This document shows, piece after piece, positions 34,206-42,774 of a stretch of DNA of 55,007 bases. Origin of the DNA: Syntrophales bacterium (lineage in GTDB: Bacteria > Desulfobacterota > Syntrophia > Syntrophales > UBA2210). Every line of letters begins with the position of its first letter. Positions within the stretch are counted from its first letter, which is position 1. The notes under the pieces were generated by a model. The model saw nothing but the letters and a program-made list of their open reading frames with translations, was not told where the DNA came from and did not search any database. The stretch is from the NCBI GenBank assembly GCA_023228425.1, contig JALOBE010000019.1, positions 1 through 55,007 on the forward strand, in the 5' to 3' direction. Position numbers and translations under genes: made by a program.

Positions 34206-35804
34206 CTATCCCCTTTCTTCCGCTTCGAATCCGGCGTTTCGGGTTTTGAGAATGCGGGGCGTGATGAAGATCAGCACTTCTTCCATCTGACGGCTTCGGC
34301 CCTGGCTTTTGAAAAGCCATCCCAGGCCGGGAATGGTGCTCAGGGCAGGAACACCGGAATCCAACCGGCGGTTCTGCTGCTTGCTCAGACCGGAGATCAC
34401 GATGGTCTCCCCGTCGTTTACGATCAGAGACGTGTCGGTCTGCTTCTTTATGATCACGGGGTTGCCGTCCACAGTCCTGGTGAAATCCACCTCGTCCTTC
34501 TTGATGACGATCTTCAGTTTGAGCGTGTCGTCGTCGATGACGTTCGGCGTGATTTCCAGACGCAGGACCGCTTCCTCGAACCGCACGGTCCGGTCGTTAT
34601 CCTCGATGGTGACGAAGGGTATCTTCTCGCCGTTTTCCGTGAAGGCCATCTGGTTGTCCAGGGTGGTGATGGAAGGCCTGGACAGGATGTTCAGCTGTCC
34701 CGCCTTCTGCAGTGCCTGGAGCTGCAGTTCCAGGATGCTGCCGCCCAAAATACCGTACATCAGGCCCAGCGATCCCATGCCTCCCGCCGCGTCAATCGCG
34801 GAGGCGCTCGCGGGAAAATTCACGCCCAGGCCGTGCCCGCTGAGACCCGGGCTTCCGTAGTCGGGCGTGTAGCCGCCGCCGACGGGGTCGGCCGGCGTCG
34901 TACTCCCCGCACCGCCGGGGGTAATCCAGTAATCCCTGCTTCCGACCACGTTGCGGTACAGGCCGCCCCACCGGACGCCCAGGTCACGAGCCGTGTCGCT
35001 CGTGGTTTCCACGATGTTCGCCTCGATGCGCACCTGCGCCGTGGGCCGGTCGATCTTTTCGACGAGGGGAATGATCTTCTCGAAGTCCGCCCGGGTCGCC
35101 TGGACAATCAGCGAGTTGGTGTGCTCGCTTACCTCTATTGAACCGTGGGACGTGTTATCCTCCTTCCGCGTCAGGAATATCATCAGTTCATCCTTCAACC
35201 GCTTGGCATTGGCGTAATCCACGGGAATCACCATGGTGTGGAGCGGCGCGAGCCTGGACCTCAAAACCTCCTGCTCCAGGCGGCGCTCCCGGATTGCCTC
35301 CATCTGAAGATCGCTTTCCAGGTCCTGAAGCGTGGCGACCCTGATAATATCCCCCTCCCACATATAGGTGAGCGCCTGGGAGCGGAGGATGCCCACGAAG
35401 GCCTCGTTCCAGGGGACCTTGTTAAAATCGACGCTTATGACCCCACCCACTTCCGACCGTATGAGGATGTTCTGGTCCGCCGCCCGGGCGAGGGCCCGAA
35501 GGACCGTGGCCACATCGGCATTGCGCATCTTCAGGCTGACGGACTTGTCGGGCAGATCCCGCGTCTTTTCAACGGCCGCAAGAGCCGGGGATCGGGGCTG
35601 GAACTCTGCGGGATCGCCGGGGATATCCATCACCCTCTTGCGCGCCGATGGCGAAGCCCCCTGGTTTTCCTCGGCCATGGTGCTCCACTTTTCGAAGAAG
35701 GGATCGATGGCGGTCTCCTGTTTCGCCGCGCATCCCGCGAGGAAAAAGAGCAGAACACAGCAGAGAAGCAAACCCACAGTCCCCGTCTCGATGCCGTTCT
35801 TCAC
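34206..35804 (-). CDS. mshL: Outer-membrane secretin, MshL/PilQ/GspD family
   Basis: This 532-residue protein starts at a GTG with GGGAGGG 7 nt upstream (VKNGIETGTVGLLL). A longer in-frame start at 35852 would put 16 residues before the signal peptide and lacks such a site. The signal ends in LAGC, so it is a lipoprotein (C25). It has an N-terminal STN/N0-like domain (VSLKMRNADVATVLRALAR), an N1-like domain, then the secretin core with VPWLGWLF-like VPALSTIPGLGWLFKS near the end. It would form the gated pore for the pilus. Confidence 0.93.
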   Translation of the reverse strand: MKNGIETGTVGLLLCCVLLFFLAGCAAKQETAIDPFFEKWSTMAEENQGASPSARKRVMDIPGDPAEFQPRSPALAAVEKTRDLPDKSVSLKMRNADVATVLRALARAADQNILIRSEVGGVISVDFNKVPWNEAFVGILRSQALTYMWEGDIIRVATLQDLESDLQMEAIRERRLEQEVLRSRLAPLHTMVIPVDYANAKRLKDELMIFLTRKEDNTSHGSIEVSEHTNSLIVQATRADFEKIIPLVEKIDRPTAQVRIEANIVETTSDTARDLGVRWGGLYRNVVGSRDYWITPGGAGSTTPADPVGGGYTPDYGSPGLSGHGLGVNFPASASAIDAAGGMGSLGLMYGILGGSILELQLQALQKAGQLNILSRPSITTLDNQMAFTENGEKIPFVTIEDNDRTVRFEEAVLRLEITPNVIDDDTLKLKIVIKKDEVDFTRTVDGNPVIIKKQTDTSLIVNDGETIVISGLSKQQNRRLDSGVPALSTIPGLGWLFKSQGRSRQMEEVLIFITPRILKTRNAGFEAEERG

Positions 35805-35858
35805 GATCGAACCCTCCCGGCAGTCAGCGCCTGCCTGTCCAATAGCTTTCATGAGTGG

Positions 35859-36356
35859 CTACTCCTCCACAAAGGGAACGGTTATCTGCCGTCCCTCCTG
35901 ATCTACAATAACAACCTGCCGGGGCGTCACGCTCCGCAGGATGTAACCGGGGACGTCCATCGATTCACCGGTGTGGTAATCGATGCCGTTGATAATGGCC
36001 ATCCGCCTTGCTCCCACCTCGAGGTAGCCCGTGTACAGGAAACCGATCTCCGCCATGTCCGACACGACCGGAACGCCCGCCGCCGTGACTATCCCGGTGA
36101 AGAAGGGGTCCCGGGTCCATCCCGTGCCTGCCAGTTCGATGGCATAGGCGTCGTCGGGCGAAACCTCGGTCTCTTTCATGGCGGTCGCCATGGAGCTTAC
36201 CAGTTCGTCGGTCTGGCGCAGCGCCTGTTCCCGGGACACCGTGTCTCGTTCAGGCGGCGCGATCCTCTTCTTCAGCACCACGTCGTAGAGGCCGTAGAGA
36301 AGGACGACGACCACGACAATCAGGATAATCCGTTCTCGCTTACTGAATTTCTTCAC
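35859..36356 (-). CDS. Pilus assembly protein, MshK/PilP-like
   Basis: This 165-residue protein has one N-terminal membrane segment (RIILIVVVVVLLYGLYDVV, about 9-28), a short coil, and a periplasmic beta-domain (RDPFFTGIVTA, then FLYTGYLEVGARRMAIINGIDYHTGE, and ILRSVTPRQVVIVDQEG). That is the pattern of PilP/GspC HR-type domains that contact the secretin. The start is GTG. It lies between the PilO-like and secretin genes, the position of mshK. Sequence identity to MshK cannot be judged by eye, so the name rests on fold pattern and position. Confidence 0.72.
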   Translation of the reverse strand: MKKFSKRERIILIVVVVVLLYGLYDVVLKKRIAPPERDTVSREQALRQTDELVSSMATAMKETEVSPDDAYAIELAGTGWTRDPFFTGIVTAAGVPVVSDMAEIGFLYTGYLEVGARRMAIINGIDYHTGESMDVPGYILRSVTPRQVVIVDQEGRQITVPFVEE

Positions 36357-36403
36357 CGTATGACCCCCGGCCTCCCTTCAGCCCCACCCATGAGGTTCCC
36401 TCA

Positions 36404-36958
36404 TCATTGTGTCGTCAGGACCCACATCTTCAGCGTTATGTGCTTGTTGGCCCCCCCGGCCTCGGGTCTCCTGACGGACACCGATTCGATGCCGCCCATG
36501 TAGGACAGGCGGGCCATCGCCATCAGCAGTTCACGAAAGGCGAAATACTCTCCCATGACCGCCATTTCAACGGCCAGAAGCCCCGGGGTCTCGTCCATGG
36601 TTTCGAGCCGCGGCACCACGGAAATGACCGACACCCCCGCATCGCCGGCCAGTTCCCTGAACCGGGGAATGATATCCGCTATGTCTTCCCTCGGGAAGCG
36701 GGTCTTCTCATCGATGATGAGCGCCGGGGGAATCTCCAGGGGCGTCCGGCTCGCGAGACGTTCGTACACGGGCATGAGACGCCGCTGTTTTTCCTGACGA
36801 AGCTCGAGTTCCTCGATCGTCCGGTCCAGTGATGCGACGGAAACCGCGGCGGGCCGGATCAGCAGGATAAAAAAGAGCGCCAGGACCAGAACGCCGATGA
36901 CGATTATGAGAGCCAGGCCGTTGCGGGATACGAGCGTGCGGGCACCCTGTCCGTTCAT
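36404..36958 (-). CDS. Pilus assembly protein, PilO/MshJ-like
   Basis: This 184-residue protein has a membrane segment at about 13-37 (LALIIVIGVLVLALFFILLI), a coiled-coil stretch (SLDRTIEELELRQEKQRRL), then a ferredoxin-like periplasmic domain (FRELAGDAGVSVISVVPRL ... EYFAFRELLMAMARL). This is the PilO/MshJ layout. Its ATG overlaps the stop of the preceding PilM-PilN fusion gene (ATGA), so translation is coupled. Confidence 0.82.
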   Translation of the reverse strand: MNGQGARTLVSRNGLALIIVIGVLVLALFFILLIRPAAVSVASLDRTIEELELRQEKQRRLMPVYERLASRTPLEIPPALIIDEKTRFPREDIADIIPRFRELAGDAGVSVISVVPRLETMDETPGLLAVEMAVMGEYFAFRELLMAMARLSYMGGIESVSVRRPEAGGANKHITLKMWVLTTQ

Positions 36959-38844
36959 GTGGACGCTCCCTTCATGGCAGCCGTCAGGGTGAAGCGAAGG
37001 ACGCTTCTCCCGTCCATGACCTCGCTGCTCTTCGCGTTGATGACCACCCGGTCAAAGAGCGGCGATGTCTGCAGGTTCATGACATAGGCGATCAGGTCCG
37101 CCTCCAGGCTGTCCACGGGGCTTTCGGGCCGTCCCAGGACAAAACCGTCGATCATGGCGTTCCGGGCCGTCCTGGGGAGGACCGGCGTCGCCCCCCCGGC
37201 ACCGTTCATTCCCAGATCGGCCCTGACGCTCATGAGCCGTATGCTCTCCGGCGTAATCGCCGAAACCTCGCCGAAGAGCGCTACCGAAAGGAACCGCGCT
37301 TTCGTCTCGGACACGATCTGCCGTTTCCCCCGCAGGTCCGCCATCATTCCCGCCAGCATCGTCTCGTTCACCGCGACTCCCCGGGCGAGATCCGCCTCGA
37401 TGGCCGCCACGCGGGCGTTCCTGTCCGATTTCTCGCTGAGGATCCAGGCGTACCAGCCGATACCCGACAGCAGGAGCACACCCAGCACGGCGGCTACCGC
37501 CGCGTTGGCGACGAGGAACCTCTTCCTCTTGTCCCGGTCTTTCCGGGTGAATATCAGGTTGAGGGACCGGGAGGAATGGGAGAGCGCGACTCCCAGCACG
37601 GGGACGAGACCGGACCGCACCGACAGGCTGTCGCCGGCCGTCACCCCGAGAACCCAGGGATGGGCCGGATTGAGCGGGTCGAGGACCGTGGCGGGAATGT
37701 TGATCTGCGACCCTATGTAGTCCACCATGGGCCGGTAGATGTTCATGCCCATGGAAACGTATATCTCGCTGATGCTCTCCCGGCCCAGATTCACCGTGTA
37801 ATGCTCGAAGGTCCGCTCCACCTGCCTGACGAGTCGCTCCACCGCCGGGGCGGCGAACCGGAATATCGTCTCTTCGTCCAGGCCGTACTGCCCCATCAGC
37901 TCCTTCTCAGGCGCCGAATCGGGACTCAGGGCCCTCAGGAGGCTCCCGGCGTCATCGAGGCTCATCTCCAGGGGTGCCGATTCCGGCGCGTCGGCGGGCT
38001 CATACCCCGGCCGCATGTTCCGCCGGCCGGCATACTCGTCCACCAGGGATTCCACCATGCTGCCGAGGCCCGCCTTGGTACCGCGGGTCATGACCAGGTT
38101 GCCGTTCGAGTAGATGTCGATCCGGGACCAGTCGCGCCCGATGTAGAGGGATGCCACCGTGCGATCCAGAGCCGGAACCCATCCGGTGCGGAAGATGTTC
38201 CGGACGGCGAGAGGAGCGATGGTCAGCCCCGCAAGGGGATAGCCCGCGGCGCTGAAGAGGGCGCTCATTTCCCGGACGTCCTTCTGGGGGACCACGTAGA
38301 AAAGGACGCTGTATTTCTCGATGCCGCTCTCGACGACCTCGCCCTGAATCTCGAAATCGAAGACCGTCGTTTCCTCGTCAAACTCAAGTTCCTTCTTCGC
38401 CGACCAGAAAACGGCATTCCTCAATTCCCGCCTGGCGACCTTGGGAACGCTGATGTTGCGCACCTCGGCGTTCGCCGCGGACATCATGGCCCAGAGGCTG
38501 ACGGTTCTCGGCGGACCGCAGTATGCTCCAAGTGTTTCTTTAAGAAAAAGCTGAAAGGCCGGTGTGCCCCGCTCCACCCCCTCCGGGAAAGGAACGGCTC
38601 TGTAATCGACCAGGCGCCACCCCCCGGCGGCCGTCGGCTCGACCTTGACGATCCGTACCTCCGTGTAGCCGATATCGACGCCCGCCGACAGGCCTTTCTG
38701 CCTGGGCCCGGCACCGGCGGTGACGGGGATCTGAGGCCGTATGGGAGTTTCAGGTTTCGGCGGGTCCTGTATTTCGGGGGAAACTCCCCCCCGGATGACA
38801 TCAAGAAGCTTTTCAGTGGAAGTTATCTCTTTATCTGAAGCCAC
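36955..38844 (-). CDS. PilM-PilN fusion protein of the MSHA-like pilus (MshI-like)
   Basis: Of 629 residues, about 45-430 form an actin-like PilM domain (SAGVDIGYTEVRIVKVE start; ATP-binding strands such as TVASLYIGRDWSRIDIY). A membrane segment at about 443-470, a coiled coil and a PilN-like periplasmic domain follow. In most type IV pilus systems PilM (cytoplasm) and PilN (membrane) are separate and bind through the PilN N-terminal tail; here they are one chain. The first 45 residues are Pro-rich and probably disordered. The start is GTG. It heads the operon, about 80 bp from a good sigma-70 promoter. Confidence 0.87.
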   Translation of the reverse strand: MASDKEITSTEKLLDVIRGGVSPEIQDPPKPETPIRPQIPVTAGAGPRQKGLSAGVDIGYTEVRIVKVEPTAAGGWRLVDYRAVPFPEGVERGTPAFQLFLKETLGAYCGPPRTVSLWAMMSAANAEVRNISVPKVARRELRNAVFWSAKKELEFDEETTVFDFEIQGEVVESGIEKYSVLFYVVPQKDVREMSALFSAAGYPLAGLTIAPLAVRNIFRTGWVPALDRTVASLYIGRDWSRIDIYSNGNLVMTRGTKAGLGSMVESLVDEYAGRRNMRPGYEPADAPESAPLEMSLDDAGSLLRALSPDSAPEKELMGQYGLDEETIFRFAAPAVERLVRQVERTFEHYTVNLGRESISEIYVSMGMNIYRPMVDYIGSQINIPATVLDPLNPAHPWVLGVTAGDSLSVRSGLVPVLGVALSHSSRSLNLIFTRKDRDKRKRFLVANAAVAAVLGVLLLSGIGWYAWILSEKSDRNARVAAIEADLARGVAVNETMLAGMMADLRGKRQIVSETKARFLSVALFGEVSAITPESIRLMSVRADLGMNGAGGATPVLPRTARNAMIDGFVLGRPESPVDSLEADLIAYVMNLQTSPLFDRVVINAKSSEVMDGRSVLRFTLTAAMKGAST

Positions 38845-38927
38845 GATATTCCCGCCCCCGATGAATTTTCAGATCAGCCCCCAACAACACATGACGACAC
38901 ATGACGACAGACTTCAAGTTGCCAAGA

Positions 38928-38956
38928 ATAGTAAAGAAAAGAAATCACTATGTCAA
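38928..38956 (-). promoter_or_regulatory. Sigma-70 promoter of the MSHA-like assembly operon
   Basis: The minus strand reads TTGACA (38956-38951), 17 nt, TACTAT (38933-38928). The transcript would start near 38921 and have a leader of about 77 nt containing ACATGACGAC twice in tandem (about 38888-38910). Confidence 0.75.
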
Positions 38957-39047
38957 GCAGTTTTTCAACAAAACCTTCTTCCCTTCGGTAACATTTATTT
39001 ATGAGGCAACAGGCTCGTACCATACTGCAGCCGAATGGTCCACTGAG

Positions 39048-39165
39048 ACCGTTAAAAAAACGATCACTCGTGTCATTTCGACCGCCCCTGCCGTCATTTC
39101 GACCGAAGGGAGAAATCTTCCAACATATCGATAGTAAAGAAATATTTCTCGTCGCTTTTCCGGCA
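39048..39165. repeat. Family A element, truncated at the right
   Basis: The left end is GAGACCGTTAAAAAAACGATC; GTGTCATTTCGACC, the type I left arm and an inner stem follow. The right arm breaks off after TTTCTCGTCGCTTTTCCGG. It lies between the divergent pilus operon and pilin promoters. Confidence 0.75.
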
Positions 39166-39505
39166 CACCTCCGGCCGCTCCGGTTGTGTTCCGTTACGCC
39201 GTGCTTCCTTCGGTCACGCACGTTCCGTGCCGATAAAGACCGAACACAGGGAAGAAACGGTCCGATTCGCGGCCCCCAAAAACCATCAATTCCCGTCAAG
39301 GCACCACAAAAAAGCAACATATTGTGTAGATATCACCACCATGCCGTGAAGATATCCTCCGGGCGCGACCGCGGGCATCCCTCCCCGCCGCCGGGCGGGA
39401 GGGACCACCACAAAACTACAACATACGTATATACAACGACTTGCCCCGCTTCCGGCGGACAACCATCCTCCACAACGGGCCGGCTGTGTCAAGTGCGTGC
39501 GAACG
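39166..39505. other. Gene-free upstream region of the pilin gene
   Basis: About 340 bp with no credible frame. CGGGCGGGAGGG lies near 39397 and TACGTATATACAACG near 39425. It may hold activator sites for the sigma-54 promoter; none could be defined with confidence. Confidence 0.4.
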
Positions 39506-39521
39506 TGGCACACACAATGCA
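39506..39521 (+). promoter_or_regulatory. Sigma-54 promoter of the pilin gene
   Basis: TGGCAC, 5 nt, ATGCA: GG (39507-39508) and GC (39519-39520) are exactly 10 nt apart as in the -24/-12 consensus TGGCAC-N5-TTGCA, one mismatch. The transcript would start near 39532, about 50 nt before the pilin ATG. Pilin control by sigma-54 is common (PilR type). Confidence 0.82.
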
Positions 39522-39581
39522 TATACCAAAGGCAGGTTTCAGCAGATAATCCAAAAATAAATACAGTAAGGAGGAACACCT

Positions 39582-39965
39582 ATGAAACTGATGCGACGCA
39601 AAGAAGGACAGCGAGGTTTTACCCTCATCGAGATCATCGCCGTGCTCGTGCTCCTGGGCATTTTAGCATCCGTGGCGATTCCGAGATTTTTTTCTATGCA
39701 AAAGGATGCCGCAGATAAGGTAGCCGATTCAGCCCTTGCGTCGGCCTACTCGGCTTTATCTATGGGCTACGCTGCCAAATTGATCGGAAATCCTCAAGCC
39801 CCCGATAGCCCTGCAAAAGCATGCAGTGATATCGAGCTCACAGGGGATACAATTACTGATATCGCTTGCGAGGGCACGTCTTGGGGAGGCGGGGAAGTTA
39901 CAATAACTGTGACATATGACGGAGGAAGCTCGAGTACGAAAACAGGAACATGGAAAACCCCATGA
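39582..39965 (+). CDS. Type IV prepilin, MshA-like major pilin
   Basis: This 127-residue protein has a 12-residue leader ending RG before FTLIEIIAVLVLLGILASVA. The prepilin peptidase would cut between G12 and F13, and E17 (mature +5) is present. The mature pilin is about 115 residues with a cysteine pair (CSDIELTGDTITDIAC) that likely forms the C-terminal disulfide loop, and a Ser/Thr-rich tail (GGSSSTKTGTWKTP) that could be glycosylated. GGAGG lies 8 nt upstream. It is divergent from the assembly operon and faces the glycosyltransferase gene. GC is lower than in the assembly genes. Confidence 0.93.
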   Translation: MKLMRRKEGQRGFTLIEIIAVLVLLGILASVAIPRFFSMQKDAADKVADSALASAYSALSMGYAAKLIGNPQAPDSPAKACSDIELTGDTITDIACEGTSWGGGEVTITVTYDGGSSSTKTGTWKTP

Positions 39966-40002
39966 CGAAACGATGAATACACCCTGCGTGATGTATATCG
40001 TA

Positions 40003-40040
40003 ACGGAGCCGGTCTGCAAGGCAGTCCGGCTCCGTTTTTT
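40003..40040 (+). terminator. Rho-independent terminator of the pilin gene
   Basis: ACGGAGCCGG (40003-40012) pairs with CCGGCTCCGT (40026-40035). An inner CTGC-AAG-GCAG hairpin continues the stem after one T-T mismatch, and six T follow. It lies 38 nt past the pilin stop, between the convergent pilin and glycosyltransferase genes. Confidence 0.93.
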
Positions 40041-40060
40041 GATCGAATACAGCCAATACC

Positions 40061-42199
40061 TTATCGCTGTTGTAACTGCTCGTGACAACTATCGCTTATG
40101 ATTGAGATAACATGTTCTGGGTCCGGACAATAGACGTGTGCAGGGTCGCCCACCTTGAAATTACGTATGAACTCGGACCAGCGCTTTGATCCTTTCAAAA
40201 TAATTAATCTTCCAACTGATTGCGCGAGCTTGTCCCTTTCTTGCAGTATGTTGTAAAGTTCAACAAGGGCAAGATGCCCCTGGATACTGTCTGGATGGCG
40301 CTCAATGAATTTTTCCCAAAAGAGTGCCGATCGCTCTATTTCACCACCCCTCCGTAAGGTCTCTCCTAGAATACAGAAAGCATATGATGCACCCGAGTTG
40401 AGGGACAGAGCATAACGCGCCTCTTGCATGGCCTGTTCATGCTTTTCCAGTTTGAGCAGAACAAATGCGTATAATAATCGCAACGCATCGTTATCAGGCC
40501 ATATATTAATAGCTTCCACAAGCCTTGCCTCGGATTCAGCAAAAGCACCTTTGTTAGCGAGCGCACCCGCCGATCCGTGATGTGCCGGCCAGTAGGCCGG
40601 GTGGACCTTGAGTGCTGCTTCAAAAAACATAAGCGCACCGTTAAAATCTTTTTTTACATGAGAATAGTACGAGCCCAAGTTATTCAAAGTGACTGCCTCA
40701 TTCAACAGGTTGCTATAATTATTCAGCAGCAGGGCTTTTGTATAAAGTTCATAGGCTTTATCGTGTAATCCAAGCAGACTGTATATCTGCCCTAAATTTT
40801 TGTGAGGTCGACTCAGATTGGGTGCTTTATCCACATTGTCAGACCACAGCAATGCAGGATGGTGAAAAAGAGCATTACGTTCGACCACCACATGGCCTTG
40901 GGCGTAAAGAAGAAAGGCGAACACAATGACAGCCATAAATTGAACTGATTTTCTGTAGGAGAAATAGCCCATGGTATAGATCATCGCTACGGCAACAGGG
41001 ACAAACAAAAACATCGAAGGAATGTAATTCCGGTGCTCGTAAATCAATTCGAGAGGAATAAAGGTGCTTTCAACGATGTGGTTCAGAAAGTAAAAGAGGA
41101 TCGAAAACGATATCAAAGGGTGCCTGCGGGCCAGGTACAGTGCAAGTACGACAAGGCCCAGGATCAGGGCCATGGCCGGCATTGTCGTCCAGGGCGTTAT
41201 GAGCGAGGTGGAAAGCTCGATATCATGGATCAAGGTCAAACGGGATGCGAGAGGATAGAAAAGAAGGCTGAGGTACCAGATGACGATCCTCGGCTGCGTC
41301 AAAAGCCGCTCGACAAGCGTAAAGGGCCGGTTCTCGTAGGCGGCGCCTGAAAGAATCGCCCCGATATTCGCATACCAGAGTCCCAGGGCACCGACGACCA
41401 GGGCCACGGGCACGAAAACCTTCAGGTTCCTGATGACGTTTTCACGGCTCGCCCCCTGGATCAGAAGCAGGTCGAAGAGCCAGATGCCCAAGGGAAGAAG
41501 CACCGCGTTTTCCTTGGAACCCGCGGCGAGGGCGCCCGACAGGAGACAGAGCCCCCACAAAAGGGCCCTGCTTCGGTTCCCCTCGGCGGTCCTCCCTTTC
41601 AGGTACAAATACATGGCCATGATATAAAACAGGCCCGCCATGCTTGCCATTCGCTGCACTATGTAGGTGACCGCCGTCACCTGCAGGGGACTGGTCGCCC
41701 AGAAGAGGGCGGCCAGCAGGGCGGTGCTGTAGGCCGTGGGGCCATATCGTTCCCGGAGGGACGGAAGATTGAGGGTGTTGTGAATAAGGAGAAACAAAAA
41801 GACGGCAGCCAGGTAGTGGATGATGAAATTCACCACATGGTAGCCGAACACATCGAGACCGTGGAAGTAATAATTGAGGGCCAGGGTGAAATACGAGACG
41901 GGCCTGCTGATTTTCCGCCCTTCAATGCCGTAGAAGGTCTGCTTGATGCTGTTCCAATCGAGAGATTTCAGGTGAATATGCCTGTTTTCAACGATATTAT
42001 GCGCATCATCGAATACAAACGCCCCCTGAAAACTGTTCGAATAAATGACGAACAGAAAAACAAACAGGGCGATACAGGCGAAGACATACTGCCTTCCACC
42101 CGGAAACCGCCACCGGACATGCAGATCAAACCCATCGGCACCGGTGATCATACCATCCCCCCCGACCGTAATAGAGCGCACCTTAACAGAATTCTTCAC
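40061..42199 (-). CDS. TMTC-like multi-pass glycosyltransferase with TPR repeats
   Basis: This 712-residue membrane protein has about ten hydrophobic segments over residues 40-450 and then TPR repeats from about 460 to 650. The first periplasmic loop carries FVFDDAHNIVENRH, the acidic-pair motif (D64-D65) of GT-C O-mannosyltransferases and their bacterial TMTC-like relatives. Proteins of this layout are often encoded beside pilin genes and may glycosylate pilin; here it converges on the pilin with 95 bp between. The TPR third (40061 to about 41100) is visibly lower in GC than the membrane part, like the pilin gene. The start is uncertain: GTG at 42199, or ATG at 42151 after a G-rich stretch. 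Confidence 0.82.
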   Translation of the reverse strand: MKNSVKVRSITVGGDGMITGADGFDLHVRWRFPGGRQYVFACIALFVFLFVIYSNSFQGAFVFDDAHNIVENRHIHLKSLDWNSIKQTFYGIEGRKISRPVSYFTLALNYYFHGLDVFGYHVVNFIIHYLAAVFLFLLIHNTLNLPSLRERYGPTAYSTALLAALFWATSPLQVTAVTYIVQRMASMAGLFYIMAMYLYLKGRTAEGNRSRALLWGLCLLSGALAAGSKENAVLLPLGIWLFDLLLIQGASRENVIRNLKVFVPVALVVGALGLWYANIGAILSGAAYENRPFTLVERLLTQPRIVIWYLSLLFYPLASRLTLIHDIELSTSLITPWTTMPAMALILGLVVLALYLARRHPLISFSILFYFLNHIVESTFIPLELIYEHRNYIPSMFLFVPVAVAMIYTMGYFSYRKSVQFMAVIVFAFLLYAQGHVVVERNALFHHPALLWSDNVDKAPNLSRPHKNLGQIYSLLGLHDKAYELYTKALLLNNYSNLLNEAVTLNNLGSYYSHVKKDFNGALMFFEAALKVHPAYWPAHHGSAGALANKGAFAESEARLVEAINIWPDNDALRLLYAFVLLKLEKHEQAMQEARYALSLNSGASYAFCILGETLRRGGEIERSALFWEKFIERHPDSIQGHLALVELYNILQERDKLAQSVGRLIILKGSKRWSEFIRNFKVGDPAHVYCPDPEHVISIISDSCHEQLQQR

Positions 42200-42220
42200 C
42201 CCTGTCGATGGGGGACCGAT

Positions 42221-42383
42221 GGGGGACGTACTTAACTATTTAACTTACTCCCGATGTCCCCGGCCCCGCCGGATCACAGACCGGCTCTGAAGGCGTCAAA
42301 AACAACACGGACTATCAGAAAACAACGAAACAACAAGGAGCCGACACAGCCTTCTTTTTCATGAGTCCGTGCCTCCACGGCGC
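42221..42383. repeat. REP-like repeat of the island, partial copy 1
   Basis: GGGGGACGTACTTAACTATT leads to TTAACTTACTCCCGATG, then a diverged version of the sequence found at 43672 and 47410 (CACAGACCGGCTCTGAAGGC, GCCGACACAGCCTTC), ending near CCTCCACGGCGCC. It is the leftmost member and marks the edge of the accessory island. Confidence 0.8.
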
Positions 42384-42418
42384 CTGACCGTGGCATGAAT
42401 CATCACGTGAGACCTGTA

Positions 42419-42736
42419 TCGAAACCTGTCGATTGGGGCATTTCGACCTCTCCCCTGTCACTTCGAACGTTCCCCCGTCACTTCGAACGCATGTGAGAAG
42501 TCTGAAAGATCCCTCGCTGTGCTCGGGACATGGATTTCTCGTCGCTACGCTCCTCGAAATGACAAAATTGCTTCGCTCCCCGAAATGACGGACCTTAAGG
42601 CGCTCCTCGAAATGACAAAATCGCTACACTCTTCGAAATGACACAATTGCGATGCTCCTCGACATGGATTTCTCGTCGCTTCGCTCCTCGAAATGACACA
42701 ATCGCGATGTTCCTCGAAATGACACATAAAGGTCTC
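42419..42736. repeat. Last (rightmost) family A repeat cluster
   Basis: It runs from GAGACCTGTATCG to AAAGGTCTC at 42728-42736 with a type II core (reverse orientation, ACTTCTCACATGCG then GGACATGGATTTCTCG) and several TCGAAATGACAAAATCGC units. No family A copy was found to its right in this window. Confidence 0.85.
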
Positions 42737-42774
42737 CATGTATGCTCCCCGGCCGCCCCTTTCAACCTGACGCA

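Noticed and set aside
29365..38844. General type II secretion system instead of an MSHA-like pilus
   Set aside because: The gene order (fused PilM-PilN, PilO-, PilP-like, secretin, ExeA/MshM ATPase, MshEN-bearing ATPase, PilC) and the adjacent single pilin fit the msh layout; no GspG-K pseudopilin set is visible.
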